In this document: piece after piece, positions 1 to 12,985 of the stretch
How the letters are laid out: the number at the start of each line of letters is the position of its first letter
Position numbering within the stretch: the first letter of the stretch is position 1
Assembly: GCF_048771995.1 (NCBI RefSeq)
Contig: NC_133063.1
Coordinates: 9,588,001 to 9,652,000, forward strand
Direction of reading: 5' to 3'
DNA from: Taeniopygia guttata
Lineage: Eukaryota; Chordata; Aves; Passeriformes; Estrildidae
DNA length: 64,000 nucleotides
Notes under the pieces: generated by a model
What the model was told of the DNA's origin: nothing
The model's input: the letters and a program-made list of their open reading frames with translations, nothing else
The model's database searches: none
Program-made: the position numbers and the translations under genes

Positions 1-3000
1 GCCTCTCCAAGCACAACAGAAATGTAAGTAAAAGGATTCTGCACCATGAAGAAAAAAGCATGGCATGTTATTTCCTGGTTCAGAAGCCCAGTACCAACCC
101 TATGATTTATCTGGAACATGACCAAGCATCAGCTGTTAATTTCTAGCAGTATACAAGCACTGAGGAAAGGCTGAATTTCTTTAGATTGCTCAACACTTAG
201 CACATGACAGACCCTTCTGGGGATACCTGGAAACTGAGATCAGAGGGAAGAATAGCAGATAACATTAGGGCTACAGAAGTCAAAAGAGAAGAATTTCTGG
301 GGGAAATGTTTTTGTTTCTCTTTTTCCTCAAGGAGATGAGGCGATGGATGGTAAGACAAGTTGGAACACAGGGAAATATTATTAGGAATGAGGATCTGAA
401 CATCAAGGAAATAAACAAGGGTATGTGTGGCCAAGACTTAACAGTAGGAAAAATGGAACTGGAGAGAGCTCCTGCCAGACACAAGCTCAACCTGTCTAAC
501 ACTAGAAGATTTTCACTTCTTCTAGTAGTGGGATGTTAAACATCTTCAAAATATCCTTTCAAGAGAGCCCAACACAGAGCAGTAACTAAAGTGAGTGCTC
601 TCAATACAATCTCTCAGAAAGACTGAAGGCCTTACCTAGTGGCCCTAATAGACCTAGGTCCGAGATCTTCTTTCAAGAGCCACTTTGAGAGAGAAAAGCA
701 CAATTCAGATTATATAATTCAAGTATCAGTAATTTGCCTCAATAAACCATTTAATTTAATGTTATTTCTCCTAGAATCAAATGACTAAGATACGTTCTGG
801 ATTTCTAGACACAGATCCTCACTTGTCTGGCAATGTGCCCACATTATTTTCCTAACAGAAGCAACACCTTATTATGGGATTGCTAGGTTTTTATAGCATT
901 GTTCCTCTCCAAAAATGTCAACCATACTAAAAAGCTTATGAGAATGAGAAAGTTGAAAATAACCGTGATGCAAAAATGTTTTTAATGAACACTTCATCTG
1001 GGGGAGGAAGTGCAGTCAAACACTTAGCTCCATATGACAGGGCTAATATATTTCTGTGAAATAATAATGTGCTTCCGGGTGATAAGGCAATTCAGGTTTT
1101 CTGCTTTTCACTTGATACGAAATAAAAGCTATCTAATATTCATTATATGCCTTGTACATGGCTTACATTGTATCTGCTTGTGCATATCAAGTACCAGCCA
1201 AAAAGCACCAACTCTGTACAATTACTGTAAAGGGGGAAAGCACTGGGGCTACATGAGCAAACTGTACAGCAGAGTCAGGTAAAAATTACATTCAGCAGTT
1301 GAGGCTGGCATTTACCAGCCTGAAAGCTTATGCTTTGCAATATTATTTGGGGTCAGGCAGGAAAGATCAGTACTTCAAAGTGTTAGGCCCCTAGCTTCAG
1401 TCCCCTGATTTGTGAGGATTACTCAAAATTGCACTTACAGAGTGCATAAGCTATTCTCTTTGATTCATGAACCATCTGAATCACATATATGAAGGTAATT
1501 TTCAAAGATATATCTGCACATTGAGGCATCTGTGTGCGTGAAATTTTTAATTCACTTTACAATACCATAGAACTGTATTCAACAGAAAAAATGCTTTTCT
1601 TCCTGAAAAAAACAAGTTTACTCTCCTTTTCACTTCCTCCTAAGTTCTCAAGTATATAATCACTATGCTATCTCTATCACTATTTCCACATGTTCAATTT
1701 TTTCAAGTGTCAAAAAAAAAAAGAAAACCCAATGCCATCACTATTTATTTACTTTTACAAAGCACTCATTTGTATTTACTGTGTATATCCCAGTAGCCTT
1801 TTAAAGACTATCAAAATGGATTGCAACAGGTACAATGGATGACGAAAGGAGGAAACAAATACCACCTGGAAGTTATTACATAGGCAGAAAAAAAACAGGT
1901 TGCAATCTCTTTGCCTTCTTTTCTTGATCCCATGTTAGAGAAGCACTACCAATGAGGGAAACACTTCCAGATTTCCCATATACTGTAGGTACGTATCTGT
2001 AAGAACACCCAGTGAACCTGGACAAGTGGTTTACCTCAGTTAACACCTACTGCTAGTGTTAAATTGCAGCAGTACATTCATTCATTTTAGGAGTACGGTG
2101 ATAATGTGCAGCTACTTCTGCTATACCTAGCTACAACTTAAGAATACATGAAGCTATTACCCTAGAAACAGTTTTTGAGATATTCCTTATATTGATTCTA
2201 CATAGCTAATAAAAGGGTAGATGCCTGATTCAGAGCTTTGTGACATGAAGTAGAGAAAACATTAAAGCACAAGACAAATGCTTTATGTACTCTGAAAAGA
2301 CCAAAGCCTTCCTTATCTCTCTTAAGCACCCAATGCCAACGTAACACCCAAAAAACTACCACAAACCAAACCAGCTCTTGCACAAGTCGTGATTTCAGCT
2401 TATTCCTTTGTTTTGTCCCGAAGGTCCATAGTATCACACTCAATAAAAAGAAACGCTGAAGCACTGCTAGCAACGGATTCAGATGGTGTTCTTTTAAAGA
2501 GACTGCACATCATCACGGTGAAAGCTTCACAGAGGGACAATCTACCTAAGAGCTCCTGAAAAGGCCACACATCCACTTGTTCCAGTGAAAAATTGATCCA
2601 TTCAAAAGCAAATCAGAAAAATTTGTTCAAACAATACAGATGTCTTTGATCACTTTGGAAAGGCTACAAATGGGCAATTTTCACCACAGGACAAAATACA
2701 CAATGGGTCAGCTACAGCAACACCAGCTGATGCTTTCAAATACCAGTTTTTCCTTGGTATGCAAACCAAGTGCTACTCGGAAACGAGCACTTCCTTACAA
2801 ACACTAGGATGGAAGTCATTCCCCTTTTCTCCTTGCTCATAAACCCACGCACTCCTCCAGAAACATAGCTTCACTGCTGAGTAAAGTTTATTACTCTCTA
2901 TTCTGGTCAACAACCTTGCTGACCTCTGTCCTTACACGAAAATATGTCATCGAAGCTCCCTCCGTTGTTGTGATGGATGTGACTGCTTTCTGAAGTTTGC

Positions 3001-4049
3001 TCTGACATTTTACCAGAAGATGGGTATTAGATAGACATAATCCACCTAAAAGATTGTTGCAAAAACACACTCAATAATCTGGGTACCAGATTTACAAAGA
3101 CAACAAAAAAAGTGCAGACATTTCAATAAAATGGTAAAACAGCAGGTCAGTCATAAGTAGATTTTACTGAAAATCACAGATTAGTCTGAACACTACTCTT
3201 TCCATTCCATTTATATAGCTGGATTATTTCTGCAGCTTTGTTAGTTCTGCAGTTGCTTTCTCTCTGATGGGAGGGAGGGGGAACCAACACACACAGATAC
3301 ACAAGTAAAACAAACAAAAACAAGACAAACAAAGAAAAAAACCTCACACATAAACACCCTCACAAAGCCCCCATAATTTGCTGAAAGCCTCCAAGGTTAA
3401 GTTGAAAATCTGAAATCCCCAAAAAGCTAAGCAAAAGACATGATACACAAATCTCTATCTACATCAAAAAGTTGTGGTTTAGCATTGCAATTTCATTATT
3501 TTACTTTTTTAATAATTCCAGACGTCCCCCCAACAGCAAACTTACAAGTAAAAAGAGCATATTTATTCCTGACAAGTGGCTAATGTAGTAGGATTCACAG
3601 CCTTTGTCTAGCTCCTTCTCTATATTTATATTTATTTTTTCAATATCATGGGTGCAAGTCTGTCCATTTTCAATTTAAAATCAAGGTATAGGATGTGAAA
3701 CCCAGAAAAACCTGTCTGTAGGGTCAACTACATTACCTTTTTCAGCTGTAGAACTTTTCCTAGACAGCAAACTGTTGAAGTCATAAGCAATCACAAACCA
3801 GAAAATACAACATGCTGAATTCACTCTACTTCCCTGCATTAGCTTTTTCACCCCAGTCATCATACAACTCATCTTGCTCCAGGACACCCTATGTAAAAGA
3901 AGCTGTGTTTCCTTCTTCAACCGTCTTGGAGCTGTGATAAAATCATGACATCAAAATCTTTGTGTAACCAAAGGTCAGATAACACATCCATACAGGCAGT
4001 GTTTGTCTGCACTGGTTACTTATGCGGATAATTATAGAGATTTTTTTTT
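1..4049. other. Non-coding stretch, probably SLC25A51 intron 1
   Basis: No coding exon, RNA gene or clear repeat is recognised here. The sequence is AT-rich with short A and T runs. All open frames are short and show no family resemblance. If the CpG island at 18.2-20.1 kb is the SLC25A51 promoter firing leftward, this is intronic; that is inference from gene order. Confidence 0.5.
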
Positions 4050-4900
4050 TTCAGATCACCTTGTGCGGCGAAGTTTTGGTGGCTGGCTACAGGGATAAAC
4101 TCTGTCAGATGATGTCAGGAGCTTCCTCTACGTACAAGAGCCAGTGCAGCCAGCTCCAAAATAGAACCACCACTGGCCAAGGCCAAGCCCGTCGGTGACA
4201 GTGCCTGCATCTCTAAGAGAACATATTTAAGAAGGGGAAAACTGCACAACAGTAGCAAAGTAGACCTCAAGATCAGTGAAAATTCTGCTCCAGGCACTGC
4301 GGGAGAAATTCTGCAGCCTGTGCTGAAGACTATCATGAGGCAAGTTATCTCCTGGCAGCCTACTGAGGTCCATGGTGCAGCAGAGATCACCTGCAGCCCA
4401 CAGAGGACTCCACACTTGAGCAGGTGCCTGAAGGAGGCTGTAACCATGCTGGAGGACATACCTGGGCAGTTCACAAAGAACTGCAGCCTATGGGAAGGAT
4501 CCATGCTAGGAAAGTTGGGAGGGACCTCATGCTGCACCAGGGAAAGAACGTAAGGAGGCAGGAGCAGCAGAGACAAGGGTGATAAACTGACCACAGCCCC
4601 CATCCTCCATTTTCCTGAGCCACTCAGACAGAAGAGAAGAGAAATCTGGAGCTGAAGTTGAACCTGGGAAGAATGAGAGGAATGGGTGAAAGATGTTTTA
4701 AGGTTTTTTATATCTCATTATCCTTCTCTGGCTTTTCACTGGCAGTTAATTAAATCAATTTCTCCATACCAAGTCTGCTTTGCTGTGACCATACTTGCTG
4801 AACCTTCTGTTGTATTTTTGCTTCACCATCCAGATGAGGAAGGTGAATGACCAGAGTGGCTTTGGTGGGCAACTTGTGTTCAGTCAAAGTTATCATAACA
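4050..4900 (+). mobile_element. ERVL-type LTR, old, sense strand plus
   Basis: This block follows the plan of a common avian ERVL-type LTR. A U3-like segment (GAAGTTTTGGTGGCTGGCTA, then 'GGCCAAGGCCAAGCC') leads to a TATA-like TATTTAA at 4224-4230 followed by GAAGGGGAAAACTGCA. Next come imperfect 'CTGCAGCC...GGAGCAG' minisatellite-like units at about 4300-4560, and then the R-U5 part. The end at 4900 is ...ATAACA. The polyadenylation signal expected near 4742-4750 has decayed to AGTTAATTAAA. The 5' edge is uncertain by about 10 bases, and no target-site duplication is clear. The 162-codon minus-strand frame inside it is only an antisense reading of the LTR. Confidence 0.8.
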
Positions 4901-7900
4901 TAACCTCCTTTCTCCACTGAATTTTACTTTAGTTTCCATATTGTCTTAGATGTTCTTCACAAATGAACTATACTCTGGAATCTGCTTCATGTCTCCTAAA
5001 TCACTAACATGCTACAGAGGCAATGTGGATTTAGGATTTCCTTCTCTATAGTTGCCAATTCTCAGGTTGTGATATCCTCTTTGATTTAGTAAGGTAAAGC
5101 ATCTCACTGCTGGGTGATCTCGACTGGCTACTTATCACCTCTCCTCACTCTACTCCATCAGGAATTCCTACAACCCTATCACACTCTTCTCAAGTAAACA
5201 AGACCCAACTCTCCCAACACTCCTACTGCCATAGCTCCTTGTGCTCCAGCTGATACTCATGGTAACATCTGAAAGCAAAAGCAGCACCACAGATGCACAT
5301 CAGCCAATACCTGTAACATATCCACATAGCTCAGCAGTTTTCAGTTGTTTGTCTAGCAGCTTAGCAGCCAAAATACCCCTTTGACATGAAAACTTTGAGA
5401 AAGAGTACAAGTAACTGCAGTAATATCCAAGCCATTTTAAGAGACCAACTACTTTTTGGTGGGGATTGTTATCACCAGTATTTTTATACAACTGAACAAA
5501 TTACCGCTGTTGCTCTTAATGAAGGCATACCTCCCTCCAGACAAGAATACAGGGCTTCCACATTTATATAAAAAGCATAAACACAGATTAAAAGACACAC
5601 ATATAGCCCAGTTTTCTTTTAAGCATATTTCAGCAGAAGACAAGATCTCAGTAAGCAGCGTATAGAACCGGAAGAGATTTCAAAGTAACTGGGTCATCCA
5701 GTCCCAACAGCAAGTAATTAGCTATACCACTGCATACTGTAGACAAATCTCACAAAAAAAAACACCCTGTAAGTTTACAATGTGTTTAACACACATAATT
5801 CTATGAAACCATAGAGCCAGTTTCAGCAAACCATTTTTTTAAAACACCTTACATAATGCACTGAGGCAATTAGAAGTAGAGGACGGTGGCCACTGCCAAA
5901 TGGCAGATATTTTTAAGAGATACCGAGATTTTAAGATTTTAAGAAATACAGAGATACAAATGGCTGCTTATATATATGAGGTATCTAATGCATGTCAAAA
6001 GGAAAAAAGGTTAGAACTTAAGACACTGGATTTAACATCAGTCACCTCATCACCAGTTTTGAACTCTCAAGGCTTCTTTAAGATCACTAGTATGTTAATA
6101 AAAGTAATAGGCAGTGGAAAAATAGTCAACAGAAATGTATATGTAAAGGTGACTTTACATAAAATGCATAACAACCTTGTCACTTGAGATATTTCAATTT
6201 TTTGTTTCAGCACACTACCCTTTTTCAATTTCAACAGTTTCTCTTATCTTCAAAGCAAAACAAAGATTTCTAATAGCCTCTCTATGGTAATAAAGATCAG
6301 CCACTGGACTTCTGGAAGAATTTCCCTTGCCCTTCTCTTTACAAATACAGATTTCTGAGTACAATAGCACATGACTTGTTAAACATAGGCATAAAGAGTG
6401 AAATCAACACAGACCAGTAGATCGGACATGAACTCATGATACTTGATTGGCAAAGCTGAAGTATGACTATTTGTGGTTGATGGTGAGAATTATGTCTACA
6501 CTTCTGAAGGCAATAGCGCAAATCTGCTCCTCAAAATCTGCCTGGATCTGCTCTCTTTCACAATGCTTTCTGGAAAGCAACATCTGCAGTGCTTGGGTGA
6601 GTAAATTTAGAATTTACACTCTCACTGCCCAAGTTTTTCCAAAAGAAAATATGCTACAGCCAGAGCAAAACTCCATGAGTTCAGACTTAACCAGACATCA
6701 GACTTCCACATTTCTTTTTTTATATACAACAACCAAAGTCCACTTCCCTTTCTTTCCTAAGTAATACATTTGTAACAACAGCAGCTAGCTCCATGCGCAA
6801 AAGTGTCTCTTGGTAACACTACAAATACTAAAGTTCTAAGCCCAGTTTTGCAGTTCATACAAAACCCTCACAAGGAATCCAAGCAGTTGAAGCAAGACAG
6901 CATTTTGTTTACCAGTGCTGAATAACTTTCATGAAATGTGTCTCCCAGGACACAATTGCTCACCCTCAGCCTGCTAGCTCTATTTTCCATTAAGCACTCT
7001 AGGCAGTCCTGGACTCCCCTCTCTTAAGACTCTGATAGCTCTCCCCTTTTGATGTCACTGCTCCAATGATAACATAAAAAGCTTCAGCGGTCTCAAGAAT
7101 ACTGAACATAATAATCTGGATGAGGTGCAATTCAGCCCACCAAAGAGGGCACTTTTTTACTGAACATTGAAATTTGTTCCTCAAGCAATAGTCTTGAAAA
7201 GGACAAGCTTCATCAGCCTGTGAGGTAGCAAAAGCAAGGAAAATGCCTGGAGAGCCTTTAGAACAACGCAGGATGTTCCAGCATGACTCCTCAAATGAGC
7301 TGAGGAGAGCACAAAATTTTTAAATACAAGGAGCAGCAAACCCAAGACAGCAATGGCAAGGCAAAGGCTTAAAACACACGTCTTATAGGAAATCACCTCT
7401 TAAATTCATCACATGGACTGACTGCAAGGAACAGGCAGCTGACACCCCCACTCCAAAAAGGCATTACATAGGCCCCAGCATGGCAGAAAATTTATTTTCA
7501 GTACCACACACAGCTGTAAGGAACTTGAAATTTCAAGCATCTATAAGTTGGTGGTCTGTGTAAGAGAACACACAAGTGTATTTGTAAGCCACAATTCTTC
7601 AGATGCACTGTGTCTACAATCCAAGAACAATGGGGTTATCAGGCCAAAATGGTCGTATTGATGAGTTAACCTGTTTCTCAAAATAGCACAATCTCTCCCA
7701 GAATGAGCATTTCACAGTCACTTTTATGTCTCAGAAAGCCATCCTTGCCCCTTTACATATACTGACTGAGTTACCACAGCATAACTTTCTAGCACAGGTA
7801 ATCCCTAAGCAGTAACTCCAATGATACTGCATAATAAATATCAAAGCGTGTCAGTATGCACATATTCAACAACAGTCATACCTATGTTAACCAGAATTAT

Positions 7901-10900
7901 TCTCACCTACTGCTCTCTACAGATATCATAAGAACTTTCATGGTTATACTAGATCTTCCTCTTAAAGAGGAATAAATCTTAGACAATATTTCTTCTTCAA
8001 ATTGTGTAAAATTAAGATCTTTAGAAGATCAAAATTAAAACCATTCCAGGTGGCAGTCATTCAAGTATCTCTTTTCTGGACAATCTACCCTATTTTGAAA
8101 ATCCATAGAGACATAAAAGGCCGTAACTAGATATGGTGCCTTGAAAAATAAGCTCTCTTACAGCGTTGCAGTGGTAGAATGATCTCCTCTATCTTGCTTT
8201 TTAATCCAAACCATTAGACTACTTCTTTACCTTTCTTGCTGCTTGACACCAAAAAACCCCAAGGGGCTAAACCAGTAGAAAATGGAGAAACACAAAGGAG
8301 CAGAAGAACTAAGTTACTAGAAACAGTTACCTCTCTATGACATCAGTCACAAACAGGAATTTCAGCAAACAATACCCAATAGGAAACAAAAACTTGACGT
8401 AATGCAGAAATGTAATAAACAGAATAATAAATGAAACAAATTACAGTACTCTTTGTTTTAAAATGCTTTAAAACCACTTTTGCCTCAACCTAGCTGAAGA
8501 TTCAGTAACTCCAGAACACTCTGGCACCCTCGTTTTGCTTCACTACCTGCCACACAGCCCATAAACAAGAGATACAGATGACGCTTCAGTTAATTCACAG
8601 TAAACAAGTCCATAACAATATGGGCAACTCACTTGCCTTGAAAATTCTCTTTTATGGCCCAGATGTTTCAAGAGTGATCCTCAAAAGAAATCAGTTGTTA
8701 CATGAACATCAGAAATAATAAAAATCTGCATTTGTGGAATTTTGTTACGTACTTTTATGTTTTCTTCCACAGTAACAAAGTTTGCTTCCAGACCCTTACA
8801 ATTCCCATTCCCTGCGATTGCTTTGGTTTCCCAAGCTCTCAAGATCCTCCTTTATTTCCTGTGCCCTTGTCAGAGAGGCCATACACTGCAGGCTGTTTGG
8901 AAGCAAAATACTGTCTAACAAAATACTGCCCAACAATTACCTGTGTCCACAGATCAGTAAGTCAGAGAAAACACCATCAGATTCCTTCAAGCTGTTTGCT
9001 GGAGAGAGCAGACTAATTTATCTGGTCCTTACCCAGTGACTTATTAGAAGTTTTTTTAAAACAATAAAAAGGATCCCTCAAGTTTGAAGCTATTTACAGA
9101 GAAACAGGACTAAGTGAACAAGTATGACAGCTTTACTCAAGAATGCCAATTTCACTTTTACATGGGAAGGCAGCCTGAGGAGGTAATTTACCACAGTTTT
9201 TCACTATTTTCCTACTTTTTGCTGTGTTCATATTTTATATTATTGACTGAATTCTTGCCTGTACCATTCTCCCTTAAAAATACTATAGAAAATGTATACA
9301 CTAGTAGAATCATCATATTACAAACACTGGTTTGGTAAAGACTAACAAAAAAGCATAAGACTATATCAGTGAATATATGTTTATATTTTTTACATACCCT
9401 CCAAACTTGGAAAAAATCCCTCTCAATGCTGAACACATCTCTCAGTTAATTTATCTGGCACTTTCTGAAAGTGTTCAAGTATGACAGGAAAGACAGGACC
9501 CCCAACATCCCCTACACTTGTAGGACTGAAAAATAAAAATTTAAGCATATACTTTTGTCTGTCATATGGAAACAGACTGCTTGTACATAAACCAGCAAGT
9601 AAGTTAGGAAGAAGGGATGAGAGGCAGAAGGGTAGCTCTGCTTTAAACACAAAGAGCTATTGACGCTTTACCCAGAATCATTTATACATTAAATACCCAT
9701 TATAAAAGGCAGGTTTGGGTGTGTTGGGAGGAAGTATGTGAAAAAAATCAAGGTGGAAAACAAAGCAGTCTTCCAAGACTGAGGTGACATTTGTGTGCTG
9801 AAGCAAACTGAGTTCTCTCCATTACTTCTGACCGTGTGCAACTAAACCAGTCCCAAATTGCTGTTCCTTCTCTACTTGCAATGCCTGACGCAGGTATCCC
9901 CAAGCTAAACGTAACATGCTCACTACACAGTAACTGCAAGTTTTTCAGGCTGCAAGAGACTGCTGGATAGCCGATAATTAAACCCCCCTGCTCAGGCCGG
10001 GCTAATTTAGAGCAGTGCCTTGTCTGACAAAGTTCTGAATCTCTCCAAAGTTTTAAGGTCCATAATGCCTGCAGTTCTCTGCTTCAGAGTGAATAGATTC
10101 TTCCTAAAAATACGTGACACATATTTAGGTATTTCCACCTGAGCTCTATTCCCAGTGACTCGCCTTACCAGCCTGCAAAAGTCTGGCACTATCTTTTCTT
10201 CATCTGCCCGAAGAGCAGAACACAGGCCATGGGGATCTCTTAGTCGGGATCTCCCCTGGGCCATCTCTTCAACCATGCTATGCAATCCTAGTGTCCTCTA
10301 CCCCTCCGCACAGATCCCATGCTCCAGCCCTTGCTGCCCTTGAGCGAGCTCGCTCCAGTGATCAGGAGCTGCTACCTGCCCATTCAAGTCCCTCATGGCA
10401 CACAACTCTTCTTCCCTAGTGCAAGCCTCACCCTTTGCTGAATGCCACAAGGTCCCCAGCTCTCCAGGCTGTCAAGGTCCCTCAGAATAGCACACCTGCA
10501 CCCCAACACACTGACTGGTCCTCACCATATAATGTAATCAGTGAGACAGCTGAGGATCACTATTCCACCAGACAGACATGTTGTTCCATAACTGAGTTTT
10601 TCCCAGTTTTGCAAGGTGATACAATCCTAATCACTACTGAATAGTTTTAACCATATTTACGACTCTCATAGCTTTTCCCTAATCCTTCATGTTCAGAATG
10701 CTTCATCAAATAAAAAGCTGCCAAAATGCAACAAATCCTTTAAGTCATTTTTCCTCTGCATCCAAATTCTTCATTAGTAATACTTTTTGGTATGTCATCG
10801 CAGAATCAATACCTTATGGGCACAAGAGACTGACAGTGTTATAAAAAACGAAATTAAGTTTTAGTAAAGAAAAGAGTACTTTTCTATCTCATTCACTTTT

Positions 10901-12506
10901 TCAGTCCAACTCAACAGGCCCTTGTGACAAACAACATCAAATACATCTTGACTCTCACTTTCTTGAAATACATCCCTGTAGTATGTATCTCAGTTTGCTC
11001 ATCCTTATAAGCACAATCACGTATTTCTTAAGCTGGAAGACATTTTGTCTTCAATAATAAAACCAGGACACACTTGTCACGCTGGTGGCTAAAGGCTTTC
11101 ACCTCCAAGCAGCCAAAAATCAAAATGCATTTCTGACACAGCTCAGAAATCTAACCTGTACCCAACCTCCAAAATAAGCTGTAAAAGCAATTTTCAGATC
11201 ATATCATAAACACTTTATGTAAATTCACTCAAAAAACACACACAAACCACAACGATTACAGACTTACAGGGTTTCTGTGCCAAAAGGCTCAATATCCTAC
11301 TACTAAATCTGCATGATAATTCTTTCCAAAAACTACTGCTTACTCTGCTTGGCTTTGGGCCACTTCAACTTATAAACAGGAAAAAAGTGATGCCATGGAA
11401 AAGATACATACAGAAAGCCTGCACACACTAAAAAAGCAGATAAACACACTTTTTGTGGAAATTCAAAAAATCACGTTAGACTATTGACTTGTAGGTATGG
11501 AGGAAAAAAATCCACCACAATCCAGATCCCACAAACATTTGCATAGGCTCTTAATGAAAGCAGAAGTATCCCTGTGCCTAGAAGTCAAAACTTCACAGAG
11601 CAAGAACCCAAGCAGAGAGTTAAACATGTATCTCCAGTATTCTCACTCCAGAACCTGAATAAACTTTAGCTGCCAAGCAGAAAAAGATAAAGAGGAGAAA
11701 ACTTTCAGCTGAAAAAATAGGCAGCAAAATTTTTCAAACACTATGTTGCTGTTCCATGGTGCAGGTTCAATCACACGGCATGGCACAGGAGCTGTTCCAA
11801 GTATTCTCTGACAGACCCAACTGCTCTATACAAACAGCTAATGTTTCCAGCCATACTTCATGATATAATAGCCATTTCTTGGGCTCTTACACAACTAGAA
11901 ATCATGCAAACAAATATAGTGCATGACTCTTAGCAAATTTTAGACAATTTAAGGGGAGTGTTCCTATGAGAGAATTTTCCAGGCATGCAGATTATTAAGT
12001 ATTTTAGTAAGAGTCACAGAATTCATACTATACTCCTCCACAGCCTGGCAGAAAATTTGTAACATCATTACCTTTCCTGTACCCTTCAAGATAAATGTGC
12101 ACAAGCACAAATAACATTTTTTTGGAAGTGGAGATTGGTATTATTACAGGAAGAAATCAAGGAAAGAAGTTTTATTTTAAGTCATCAAAACACAAGAAAA
12201 GGACTATTTTTCCTATCAAGAATGGAGGATCTTTTCTTTATCTTTTCTTTCTTTTCTTTTTCCTATCAAGAATAGAGGATCTTTCCTTCCCCTTAGAAGG
12301 AATTCTAACCAAGCATTTACTGTACTTCACATACACAAACATGAAAACAAAGGCTTAGAACAAGCATAGAAGAATGCAATGAGGAGTTAAGAAAAAAAAG
12401 GCACTAAAACAGGTATAACATAACAAAACAAGCAAAACCCAATAAAACAAAGGTGTGAAAAAGCAGCATTATCTTATTGAAATATTCATGTAAAGGGAGC
12501 TCTCAG
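4901..12506. other. Non-coding stretch, nothing firm recognised
   Basis: This is AT-rich sequence with no coding exon or RNA gene that I can support. Positions 9950-10560 are locally richer in GC and CpG than their surroundings and may hold a very old CR1 fragment, but I could not align it convincingly. A short T/C-rich tract lies at 12235-12260. Confidence 0.5.
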
Positions 12507-12846
12507 TGTGCCATGATTTAGCCCTGACTAGGTACCAGCAGCAGCCCTCCTTCATTCTCCCCCTTTGCCAGTGGGATGTAAGAAAGAATCAGGAAAGGTA
12601 AAACTCGTGTCCTGAGATAAGAACAGTTTAATAATTGAAATAAAATAAAATACTAAAACAACATTAATTATATAGTATTATAATTATAATCAATAGGGAG
12701 ATGAGGGGGTGGGGGGAAGGGGTGACCCAGGAAAAAAACCCAAGAGAAACAAGTGATGCACAATACCATCAGTCACCACAGATTGACTGATGCCCAAAGT
12801 GCTTGTCAGGAAGAAAATTAACTCTATTCCAGCCAAAACCAGGGCA
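12507..12846 (-). mobile_element. ERVL-type LTR, internally deleted, minus strand
   Basis: Read on the minus strand, the element opens with TGCCCTGGTTTTGGCTGGAA and continues into ATAGAGTTAATTTTC. This is the 5' start of an abundant avian ERVL LTR. It ends near 12507 with the matching U5 tail (on plus, TGTGCCATGATTTAGCCCTG, then AAAACTCGTG...GAGATAAGAACAGTTTAATA). Much of U3 is missing, so the copy is about 340 bp against roughly 600 bp for the copy at 38.8 kb. No target-site duplication is visible. The same family appears at 25488-25702 and 38812-39422 in the opposite orientation. Confidence 0.85.
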
Positions 12847-12855
12847 CTGAAATAT

Positions 12856-12985
12856 TAATATTTAAATAAATAAATACTAATTAATTATTAAATTAATATT
12901 TTAATAATATTTTAATGTAGTAATTAAATTAAATATTTAAATAAATAAATATTAATTTAAATAAATAAATAATAAATATTAATCG
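12856..12985. repeat. AT-rich simple repeat (AAATAAATAATATTAA-like)
   Basis: About 130 bp consist almost only of A and T in overlapping AAATAAAT and TTAATATT units, starting 10 bp beyond the U3 end of the minus-strand LTR. Only one G occurs in the tract. Confidence 0.9.

Noticed and set aside
4115..4603. 162-codon minus-strand open frame
   Set aside because: It is the antisense reading of an ERVL-type LTR.
5660..5720. Possible repeat fragment (GAAGAGATTTCAAAGTAACT...CATCCAGTCCCAAC)
   Set aside because: It resembles CR1 3' UTR wording over about 40 bp only, with no flanking support.
10440..10560. CR1-like wording (CCAGGCTGTCAAGGTCCCTC)
   Set aside because: The similarity covers too short a stretch to separate an old CR1 copy from chance without a search.
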